Source of the DNA: Aquariibacter sp964433315
Lineage (GTDB): Bacteria > Pseudomonadota > Gammaproteobacteria > Burkholderiales > Burkholderiaceae_C
Direction of reading: 5' to 3'
Length of the DNA: 11,836 bases
NCBI GenBank assembly: GCA_964433315.1
Contig: CAYSQO010000062.1
Span: 1-11,836 of the forward strand
A model generated the notes under the pieces. It worked only from the letters and a program-made list of their open reading frames with translations. It made no database searches and had not been told where the DNA came from. Shown here one piece after another: positions 6,201-11,836 of the stretch. Position numbers and translations under genes: made by a program. How positions within the stretch are numbered: position 1 is the stretch's first letter; every line of letters begins with the position of its first letter.

Positions 6201-7018
6201 AGCTCGACCAAGCCCGCGTGCTGCTGACCGGCGCGGCCGGTGGCATCGGCCGCGAGGCCGCCGAGGCCCTGGCCCGGCGCGGCGCGCGCCTGCTGCTGGT
6301 CGGCCGCCAGGCCGGCCCGCTCGATGCGCTGGCGCGCGACCTGGGTCAGCGCCTGGGCCGCCGCTTCGGGGCCTGGTCTGCGGAGCAGGCCCCGCCCGAC
6401 ATCGCCTGGCTCGCCGCCGACATCACCCGCAGCGCCGACCAGGCGCTGTGCGCACGGGCCGCCGAGGCCTGCGCGGTCGACGTGCTGGTCCACAACGCCG
6501 GCCTGCCGTCCTTCGGCCGCTTCGACAGCCTGGACGCCGCGCACCTGGAGGCCCTGATCGCCGTCAACCTGCTGGCCCCCATGCAGCTCAGCCTGGCCCT
6601 GCTGCCGGGCCTGCGGCGCCAGCCGCAGGCCGCCATCGTCGCCATCGGCTCGGCCCTGGGGCGCCTGGGCCTGCCCGGCCACGTGGCCTACGGCGCCAGC
6701 AAGGCCGGCCTGCGCGGCTTCTGCGAAGGCCTGCGCCGCGAGCTGGCCGACACCGGCGTGCGCGTGCAATACCTCGGCCCCCGGGCCGTGGCCACCGGCT
6801 TCAACAGCCCCGAGGCCGAGGCCCACCGCCAGGCCAGCGGCAGCCGGGCCGACCCGCCGCAGCGGGTGGCCCGCGCCCTGGTGGAGCTGATCGAACGCGG
6901 CGAGGCCGAGCGCCACCTCGGCTTCCCCGAGCGCCTGGCCGGCCCGATCAACGCCTGCCTGCCGACCCTGCTCGACGGCCCGCTCGGCCGGCAGGCCCGC
7001 AGCCTGCCGGCCGCCTGA
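6197..7018 (+). CDS. SDR family NAD(P)-dependent oxidoreductase
   Basis: The 273-residue classical short-chain dehydrogenase/reductase has the Rossmann motif TGAAGGIG (11-18), D75 in AADIT, HNAG (99-102) and the complete N124-S152-Y165-K169 catalytic tetrad (YGASK at 165-169). Arg residues after the second strand (GRQ, about 36-38) suggest NADP(H) preference, which is an inference. The C-terminus (RLAGPINACLPTLLDGPLGRQ) resembles SDRs that act on lipid-like or long-chain substrates and may touch the membrane, but no clear transmembrane helix is present. It starts in an ATGA overlap with the HDO gene, so the two enzymes are probably made together and may act in sequence, for example reducing a carbonyl made by the oxidase. 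The substrate is not identifiable. Confidence 0.88.
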   Translation: MKLDQARVLLTGAAGGIGREAAEALARRGARLLLVGRQAGPLDALARDLGQRLGRRFGAWSAEQAPPDIAWLAADITRSADQALCARAAEACAVDVLVHNAGLPSFGRFDSLDAAHLEALIAVNLLAPMQLSLALLPGLRRQPQAAIVAIGSALGRLGLPGHVAYGASKAGLRGFCEGLRRELADTGVRVQYLGPRAVATGFNSPEAEAHRQASGSRADPPQRVARALVELIERGEAERHLGFPERLAGPINACLPTLLDGPLGRQARSLPAA

Positions 7019-7056
7019 GACACCCCATCCCCGTCCACTTCCAGGAAAGCCTCTCC

Positions 7057-7719
7057 ATGCAACGCCGCAGCGCCCTGCGCCATGCCCTGGCCGCCAGCCT
7101 CTTCGCCCTCGGTCTCGGCCTGGGCCTTGTCCCGGGCCTGGCCCGGGCCGCCGACACCCTGTCCGACATCCAGCAGAGCTGGGAGGTCATCCGCTACCAG
7201 ACGCCGGCCCGCCAGCGCGAGAAGGCCTTCGAGCAGCTGGCCGAGCGAGCCCACCAGCTGCGCGAGGCCCAGCCGGGTCGCCCCGAGCCCATGATCTGGG
7301 AAGGCATCGTGCTCAGCAGCTGGGCCGGCGAGAAGGGCGGCCTGGGGGCGCTCGGCCTGGTCAAGCAGGCCCGCGGCCTCTACGAGCAGGCCATCGCCAT
7401 CGACGCCCGCGCGCTCGAAGGTTCGGCCCTGGCCAGCCTCGGCGTGCTCTATGCCAAGGTGCCGGGCTGGCCGATCGGCTTCGGTGACAAGGCCCGTGCC
7501 AAGGACCTGCTGCAGCAGGCGCTCAAGATCAATCCGCAGGGCATCGACCCCAACTTCTTCTACGCCGAGCTGCTGGCCGACCAGGGCCAGAACGCCGAGG
7601 CCCTGAGCCACCTGGAGAAGGCCCTGCAGGCCGCGCCGCGGCCCGCTCGCCAGATCGCCGACACCGGCCGTCGCGAGGAGATCAAGGCCCTGATGGCCAA
7701 GCTGCAGGCCGCGCGCTGA
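7057..7719 (+). CDS. Exported TPR-like protein of unknown function
   Basis: The 220-residue protein starts with a clear Sec signal (RR at 3-4, hydrophobic core 10-28, cut near ARA-AD at 31-32) and has no lipobox Cys, so it is probably soluble and periplasmic. The mature part is helical with TPR-like repeats, roughly 104-131, 146-160 (KARAKDLLQQALKIN) and 166-195 (FYAELLADQGQNAEALSHL). Two stretches look too specific for generic TPRs and probably mark the family: VPGWPIGFGD (135-144) and GIDPNFFYAELL (162-173). AGGAAAG (7043-7049) is a good ribosome binding site, 7 bases before the ATG. The gene follows the SDR gene by 38 bases on the same strand and so probably belongs to the operon. Its role might be to bind the product or a partner in the envelope; no function is assigned. 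Confidence 0.8.
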   Translation: MQRRSALRHALAASLFALGLGLGLVPGLARAADTLSDIQQSWEVIRYQTPARQREKAFEQLAERAHQLREAQPGRPEPMIWEGIVLSSWAGEKGGLGALGLVKQARGLYEQAIAIDARALEGSALASLGVLYAKVPGWPIGFGDKARAKDLLQQALKINPQGIDPNFFYAELLADQGQNAEALSHLEKALQAAPRPARQIADTGRREEIKALMAKLQAAR

Positions 7720-7748
7720 GGCGCGGGGCGCTTCGCGGCGGCGCTCAG
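7716..7748. terminator. Possible bidirectional hairpin between convergent genes
   Basis: CTGAG-(G)-CGC (7716-7724) can pair with GCGCTCAG (7741-7748) with one bulged base, and inner GCG-CTT-CGC (7728-7736) can pair in turn. The arms contain the stop codons of both convergent genes (TGA 7717-7719; TCA 7745-7747). There is no T tract, so this is a weak terminator candidate. Confidence 0.3.
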
Positions 7749-9112
7749 GCGCGGCGGATCGCCACGGCAAAGCCCGAGCCGTCGGCCCGCGGTCCCCATT
7801 GCACGGCCAGGCCGTGCAGGCCGGCGATGCGCCGCACGATCGACAGGCCCAGCCCGCTGCCGCTGCCGGACTGGCCCTCGGGTCGGTAGAAGCGGTCGCC
7901 CAGGCGGGCGAGCTGCTCGGGCGTCACGCCCGGGCCGCGGTCCAGCACCTGCAGCGCGTCGGGGCCACCCTGCAGGGTGACGGTGCTGCCCCGCGGGGCG
8001 TGGCGCAGGGCGTTGTCGACCAGATTGCGCAGCAGCACGCCGAGCAGGGCGGCATCGCCCTGCAGCGGCAGGGTGTCGGCGCCCAGGTCCAGCACCTCGA
8101 TGTCCACGCCGGCGGCCTCGGCCTGGGGCCACAGGCCGTCGATCACCGTGGCCGCCAGGCCGGGCCAGTCGATGGCCTGCACCGGGCCCAGGGCGTCCAG
8201 GTGTTCCACCCGCGCCAGCGCCAGCATCTGCTGCACCAGCCGGGCCAGGCGGTCCAGGCCCTGGCCGATCTTGTCCAGGCCCGGGCCGGCGGCGCCGCCC
8301 TGCAGCCGCGCGGCATCCCACTGCGCGCGCAGGCCGGCCAGCGGCGTGCGCAGCTCGTGCGCGGCATCGGCGGTGAAGCGCCGCTCGCGTGCCAGCGTGC
8401 TGTCGATGCGGGCGAACAGGCCGTTCATGGCCTCCACCAGCGGCCGCAGGTCGGGCGGCAGCTCGGCGGCGGGCAGGGGGTCGAGGCCCTGCGGGTCGCG
8501 ATGGGCCAGGGCCTGGCACAGGCTGTCGAGCGGCCGGAGGGCACTGCGCAGCGCCGCCCCCATCGCCAGCAGCAGCAGCGGCAGCATCAGCAGCCAGGGC
8601 AGGATCTGCGCAAGCAGCAGTCCGGCGACCAGCTCGTCGCGCTCGTGCAGGCTCTGGCCCACGGCCACCAGCCAGTGGCCGTGGCTGGATTGCAGGTAGT
8701 ACACGCGCCACAGGTCCTCGTGCACCCGCAGGTCGCGGAAGCCGGCGGCATCGCCCAGGTGGGGCAGGTCCACGCCCTCCCGGTCGGCCAGCACCATCTG
8801 GCCCTGGGCGTTCCACACCCCCACCGACAGGTCCTCCAGCTCCGCCGCGCCGGCGGCGGAGCCGGCCGGGTGCTCCGGATCGGCGCCCGCGGGCAGATCC
8901 AGCGGGCCCAGGGTGGCAGCGGGCAGCAGGGTCTGCACCTGGCGGGCGATCCGCACCAGCTGGCTGTCGAAAAGCTCGTCGATCTCGGTGTAGGCGCTGT
9001 GCACGGTCAGGGCCACGGCCAGCACCCAGACCAGCGGGGTCGCCACCATCGTGTAGGCCAGGGCCCGCGCCCGCAGGCTCAGGCCGGCATGCCAGCGTCG
9101 CAGGCCCTTCAT
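7745..9112 (-). CDS. Sensor histidine kinase, QseC/TctE-like
   Basis: The 455-residue inner-membrane kinase has TM1 at about 19-38, a periplasmic sensor region at about 40-160 (2CSK_N-like, with an Ala/Gly-rich loop around 74-92), TM2 at about 161-187, a HAMP-like linker (LRPLDSLCQALAHRDP), the H-box ADAAHELRTPLAGLR with phospho-acceptor H252, the N-box LRNLVDNALRHAPRG (N363, N367), the G1 box DRGPGV (391-396) and the G2 box GSGSGLGLSI (416-425). All kinase motifs are intact. It should phosphorylate the response regulator encoded immediately upstream, with which it shares an ATGA overlap (9109-9112), implying coupled translation. The open frame extends further upstream, but only ATG 9112 gives a normal N-terminus without reading through the regulator gene. 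The ligand is unknown; QseC-like proteins have been linked to diverse signals, so the name does not fix it. Confidence 0.92.
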   Translation of the reverse strand: MKGLRRWHAGLSLRARALAYTMVATPLVWVLAVALTVHSAYTEIDELFDSQLVRIARQVQTLLPAATLGPLDLPAGADPEHPAGSAAGAAELEDLSVGVWNAQGQMVLADREGVDLPHLGDAAGFRDLRVHEDLWRVYYLQSSHGHWLVAVGQSLHERDELVAGLLLAQILPWLLMLPLLLLAMGAALRSALRPLDSLCQALAHRDPQGLDPLPAAELPPDLRPLVEAMNGLFARIDSTLARERRFTADAAHELRTPLAGLRAQWDAARLQGGAAGPGLDKIGQGLDRLARLVQQMLALARVEHLDALGPVQAIDWPGLAATVIDGLWPQAEAAGVDIEVLDLGADTLPLQGDAALLGVLLRNLVDNALRHAPRGSTVTLQGGPDALQVLDRGPGVTPEQLARLGDRFYRPEGQSGSGSGLGLSIVRRIAGLHGLAVQWGPRADGSGFAVAIRRA

Positions 9113-9780
9113 GCCAGTTCCTCGACCGGGCCCAGGGCGTAGCCCAGGCCGCGCACGGTCTTCACCAGCTTCGGATGCAGCTTCTTGCGCAGGTGGTGGA
9201 TGTGCACTTCGAGCACATTGCTCTCCACCGCCTGGTCCCAGCTGTAGAGCTTCTCCAGCAGCACCTCCTTGCTCAGCACGCGCTGCGGATGGCTCAGGAA
9301 GAGTTCGAGCAGCGCCGTCTCGCGCGCCGTCAGCTCCACCGGCTGGCCCTGCCACTGGGTGGCCTTGGCCTCGGGCCGGTAGCTCAGCGGCCCGTGCGAC
9401 CAGACGGGCTCGCTGCGCCCGGCCAGCCGCCGCCGCACCGCCCGCAGGCGCGCGGCCAGCTCGGCGGCATCGATGGGCTTGATCAGGTAGTCGTCGGCGC
9501 CGCGGTCCAGGCCGGCGATGCGCTGCTCCAGCGCATCGCGCGCCGTCAGCACCAGCACCGGCGTGTGCTGGCCGGCCTCGCGCCAGCGGCCCAGCCAGTG
9601 CAGACCGTCCGGGCCGGGCAGGCCCAGGTCCAGCACCACCGCGTCGTAGGGGGCGGCGGCCAGCGCCGCGTCGGCCTGCTGGCCGTCCGTGAACCAGTCC
9701 ACGACAAAGCCCTGGGCCCCGAGGGCAGCGGCCAGGCCGTCACCGAGCAGGGGATCATCTTCGACCAGCAGGATGCGCAT
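9109..9780 (-). CDS. OmpR/PhoB-family response regulator (QseB/PmrA-like)
   Basis: The 223-residue regulator has an intact receiver domain: acidic pocket E7-D8-D9 (MRILLVEDD), phosphorylation site D51 (VVLDLGLPG), T79 (VLTARD) and K101 (LIKPID). A winged-helix DNA-binding domain follows (about 125-220), with TARETALLELF, the recognition-helix region SNVLEVHIHHLRKKL and the terminal wing KTVRGLGYAL. It probably acts as a dimer on direct repeats upstream of its target genes. It is the first gene of the two-gene operon with the kinase and is divergent from the GerMN-domain gene 76 bases away, so it may regulate either itself or that gene. The upstream bases show no obvious Shine-Dalgarno sequence for ATG 9780. 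Confidence 0.93.
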   Translation of the reverse strand: MRILLVEDDPLLGDGLAAALGAQGFVVDWFTDGQQADAALAAAPYDAVVLDLGLPGPDGLHWLGRWREAGQHTPVLVLTARDALEQRIAGLDRGADDYLIKPIDAAELAARLRAVRRRLAGRSEPVWSHGPLSYRPEAKATQWQGQPVELTARETALLELFLSHPQRVLSKEVLLEKLYSWDQAVESNVLEVHIHHLRKKLHPKLVKTVRGLGYALGPVEELA

Positions 9781-9856
9781 GGGCGCGCAGCATAGCGAGC
9801 CCGCCGCACTATCCTTGCCGCCACGGACCGGCCCACCCGCCCGGAAGGATCTCCGC
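9781..9856. promoter_or_regulatory. Short divergent region between the response regulator and GerMN genes
   Basis: Seventy-six bases separate the divergent starts. TATGCT (minus strand, 9789-9794) resembles a -10 element but has no matching -35. GGAAGGAT (9843-9850) is the ribosome binding site for the GerMN gene, 6 bases before its ATG. No convincing direct repeat for an OmpR-type regulator is seen. Confidence 0.35.
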
Positions 9857-10477
9857 ATGACGCGTGCCCCCGCCCTCCCGATCGCCCCTGCCGCCGCGCC
9901 CCGCGGCCTGCCTGGGCTGCCCGCGCTGGTCTTGCTGCTGGCCAGCCTGGCCGCGCCCCTGCCGGGCCAGGCCGCCGAGCCCACCGCCCGCGCCGAAGCC
10001 ACGATGGTGCTGAACCTGCACTTCCGCAACGAGCGCCTGGCCGACGACCCCGGCAACTGCGCCGAAGTCCACCCCGCCCAGCGCGTGCTGCCCGCCACCC
10101 GCGGCGTCGGCCGGGCGGCGCTGAACCAGCTCTTCGCCGGCCCCAGCGAGCCCGAGCACGCCGCCGGCTTCCGCTCGCTGTTCTCGCCCGCCACGGCCGG
10201 CCTGCTGCGCGACATCCGCATCGATGCCCAGGGCACGATCTACGTCGACCTGCACGACCTGCGCGCCCAGCTGCCGGAGGTGGACACCGCCTGCGGCCGC
10301 GCCCAGTTCATGGCCGAGGTGGAGGGCACGCTGCGGCAGTTCCGCACCGTGCGCCGCGTGGTGCTGGCGCTGGAGGGCGAACCGCGCCGCTTCAACGACT
10401 GGCTGCAGCTGCCCTGCGAGCCCGAGAAGGGCGCCTGCGAAGAGCCGCCCTTTCCGCCGCCCGCCCCCAGGCCGTGA
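9857..10477 (+). CDS. Exported GerMN domain-containing protein
   Basis: The 206-residue protein has a hydrophobic export segment at about 21-36 and a likely signal cut near GQAA-EP (40-41), so the mature protein is periplasmic. The core (about 48-173) resembles the GerMN domain: MVLNLHFRNER strand, ATRGVGRAALNQLFAGPSEPE, then GLLRDIRIDAQGTIYVDLHDL and the helix AQFMAEVEGTLRQFRTVRRVVLALEG. GerMN domains occur in spore germination protein GerM and in lipoproteins of non-spore-formers, where they are assumed to bind peptidoglycan or envelope partners. Four Cys (68, 146, 187, 194) could form two disulfides. There is no lipobox at the cleavage region. The C-terminus is Pro-rich. It is divergent from the response regulator gene, so envelope-stress control is possible but not shown. 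Confidence 0.8.
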   Translation: MTRAPALPIAPAAAPRGLPGLPALVLLLASLAAPLPGQAAEPTARAEATMVLNLHFRNERLADDPGNCAEVHPAQRVLPATRGVGRAALNQLFAGPSEPEHAAGFRSLFSPATAGLLRDIRIDAQGTIYVDLHDLRAQLPEVDTACGRAQFMAEVEGTLRQFRTVRRVVLALEGEPRRFNDWLQLPCEPEKGACEEPPFPPPAPRP

Positions 10478-10511
10478 GGCCCGCAGGCCGCGGGGGCGCC
10501 ACCCGGTCCGC

Positions 10512-11753
10512 CTACAGCGTCTCCACCCGCAGTAGCCGGCCCGTGTCCGGCTCGTCGGTCAGCAGGTAGAGCCAGCCGTCCGGCGCGGCACGCACGTCGC
10601 GGATGCGCGTGCCGGCCTCCAGCCGCAGCTCGCGCAGCGCGCGCGGCGCCGAGGCCGGCGCCTGCGGATCCAGCACCAGCCGCACCAGCAGCTGGCCGCG
10701 CAGGGCGCCCAGCACCGGCTGGCCGGTGGCGCCCGGGTAGCGCTCCGGCCCGCCCGCGCCGCCCACGAAGGCCAGGCCGCTCGGCGCGATCGACGGCACC
10801 CAGGTGCGCAGTGCCGGCACCACGTCGTCCCGCGTCTCCGCCTGGCCGATGACCAGGCCGCTGCCGTACTCGCGCCCGTAGGTCACCACCGGCCAGCCGT
10901 GGTTGCGGCCGGGACGCACCACGTTCAGCTCGTCCCCGCCCTGCGGGCCGTGCTCATGCGCCCACAGCTCGCCCGTCAGCGGGTGCAGGGCCGCGCCCTG
11001 CACATTGCGGTGGCCGTAGCTCCACAGCTCGGGCACCGCGCCCGCCTGCGCGAAGCGCGGGTTGCCCGGCGCCGGCCGGCCCTGCTCGTCCAGCCGCAGG
11101 ATCTTGCCCAGGTGATGCCCCAGCACCTGGGCCTGCTTGCGGAAGCCGCCCCGGTCGCCCAGGGTCATGAAGAGCATGCCCTGCCGATCCCACACCAGCC
11201 GCCCGCCGAAGTGATTGCCGCCCTGCACCTTGGGCGCCTGGCGGAACAGCACCGCCACCTCATTCAGCCTGCCCGCCGCCCGGTCCAGCCGCCCGCGCGC
11301 CAGGGCCGTGCCCACCCGGCGCGTGTCCGCGCCGTCCGCCTCGGAGAAAGTCCAGTAGACCCAGCCGTTCTCGGCGAAGCGCGGATGCAGCACCACGTCC
11401 AGCAGGCCGCCCTGGCCCTGGGCCACCACCGGCGGCAGCCCGCCGATCGGCGCGGAGCGCGTGCCCCCCGGCCCCACCACCCGCATCGTCCCCGAACGCT
11501 CCGTCACCAGGAAGTGCCCCCCGAAGCCCCCGCCCGCCTCCGGCAGCGGCGCCAGCCCCCAGGGCTGGTCCAGCCCCTCAGCCACCGTCTGCACCGCCAA
11601 GGCGCCGCGCGCCTCCATCGGCAGGTTCAGCGCCGGCTCCGCCCGCGCACGGCGCCCGGGCGCCAAGGTGAGGAAACCGGCACCCAGCCCGGTGAGGCTG
11701 GCGAGACCGGCGGCGAGTGCGAGGCGGCGGGTGGGGCGGGTGAGGCGGGCCAT
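10512..11753 (-). CDS. PQQ-dependent aldose sugar dehydrogenase (soluble GDH / YliI type), exported
   Basis: The 413-residue beta-propeller enzyme carries family motifs: DQPWGLAPLP (62-71) in the first blade, QGGLLDVVLHP (114-124), GNHFGGRLVWD with catalytic-base candidate H181, MTLGDRGG (D200), LGKILRLDEQG, YGHRNVQG (R249), HEHGPQGGDELN (266-277) and GRNHGWP (282-288). By analogy with Acinetobacter soluble GDH and E. coli YliI it should oxidise aldose C1 to lactone with PQQ in the periplasm. No PQQ synthesis genes are in the window. The N-terminus has an export signal (hydrophobic 11-31, cut near ARA-E at 38-39); RR at 9-10 gives it a Tat-like look, but the full Tat motif is absent. It converges with the GerMN gene (34 bases between stops). 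No clear Shine-Dalgarno sequence precedes ATG 11753. The physiological sugar is unknown. Confidence 0.9.
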   Translation of the reverse strand: MARLTRPTRRLALAAGLASLTGLGAGFLTLAPGRRARAEPALNLPMEARGALAVQTVAEGLDQPWGLAPLPEAGGGFGGHFLVTERSGTMRVVGPGGTRSAPIGGLPPVVAQGQGGLLDVVLHPRFAENGWVYWTFSEADGADTRRVGTALARGRLDRAAGRLNEVAVLFRQAPKVQGGNHFGGRLVWDRQGMLFMTLGDRGGFRKQAQVLGHHLGKILRLDEQGRPAPGNPRFAQAGAVPELWSYGHRNVQGAALHPLTGELWAHEHGPQGGDELNVVRPGRNHGWPVVTYGREYGSGLVIGQAETRDDVVPALRTWVPSIAPSGLAFVGGAGGPERYPGATGQPVLGALRGQLLVRLVLDPQAPASAPRALRELRLEAGTRIRDVRAAPDGWLYLLTDEPDTGRLLRVETL

Positions 11754-11836
11754 GGGGGCAATGTAGCGATGCCCACTTGGCCAATCGGTGGGTGCGGTTT
11801 AAGGCTGCTGGGTATCCCCCCGCCCCGCCACCCCCT
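11754..11836 (-). promoter_or_regulatory. Upstream region of the sugar dehydrogenase gene (partial)
   Basis: The last 83 bases should contain the promoter of the dehydrogenase gene. On the minus strand TACATT, about 10 bases before the start codon, resembles a -10 element, but no proper -35 is found 16-18 bases before it. No other gene is visible before the window ends. Confidence 0.25.

Noticed and set aside
7799..9142. 447-residue plus-strand open frame opposite the kinase
   Set aside because: It is Gln/His/Gly-rich with no domain and lies opposite intact histidine kinase motifs; a shadow frame.
9113..9355. 81-residue N-terminal extension of the histidine kinase
   Set aside because: It lies inside the response regulator gene in another frame; the ATGA junction at 9109-9112 and the normal TM1 position support ATG 9112.
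10480..10494. Small GC hairpin (CCCGC-AGGCC-GCGGG) between the GerMN and dehydrogenase genes
   Set aside because: A five-bp stem without a T tract is expected by chance at this GC content; not called as a terminator.

Overview
The window is very GC-rich (about 70% or more by eye), gene-dense and free of tRNA, rRNA, IS or CRISPR signals. A PEP-CTERM exported protein, a QseBC/PmrAB-type two-component pair, a GerMN-domain protein and a PQQ-type aldose dehydrogenase together suggest a beta-proteobacterium, probably Burkholderiales of the Rubrivivax/Leptothrix/Ideonella kind. That placement is inference from gene content and composition; there is no marker gene here.

Layout. (1) 53-1234 (+): a secreted PEP-CTERM protein, closed by a strong hairpin terminator. 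(2) 1332-2231 (+): a near-consensus sigma-54 (-24/-12) promoter overlapping a nested palindrome, then a small secreted M48-type zinc peptidase. (3) 2253-3122 (-): a PHP-domain nuclease/phosphatase (Rnm/YciV/TrpH type), convergent with the peptidase and divergent from the next operon. (4) 3260-7719 (+): a five-gene operon-like run. It encodes a 'thermostable hemolysin'-family (GNAT-like) protein, an AMP-forming acyl ligase, a haem-oxygenase-like diiron oxidase (HDO), a short-chain dehydrogenase/reductase, and an exported TPR-like protein. Two of its junctions are ATGA stop/start overlaps. (5) 9780-7745 (-): an OmpR-family response regulator and a QseC/TctE-like histidine kinase, also joined by an ATGA overlap and meeting the operon tail to tail. 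(6) 9857-10477 (+): an exported GerMN-domain protein, divergent from the regulator. (7) 11753-10512 (-): an exported PQQ-dependent sugar dehydrogenase.

The region most worth attention is (4). It combines acid activation (ligase), likely acyl transfer (the hemolysin-family protein has no export signal and resembles N-acyltransferases), O2-dependent oxidation by a diiron centre (all six expected ligands are visible) and NAD(P)H reduction (intact SDR tetrad). This looks like a compact pathway that activates, transfers and oxidises a carboxylic acid to make a small molecule or modified lipid. The product cannot be read from sequence and I know of no characterised pathway with this exact gene set. 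A second notable signal is the sigma-54 promoter in front of the M48-type peptidase, directly downstream of a PEP-CTERM gene.
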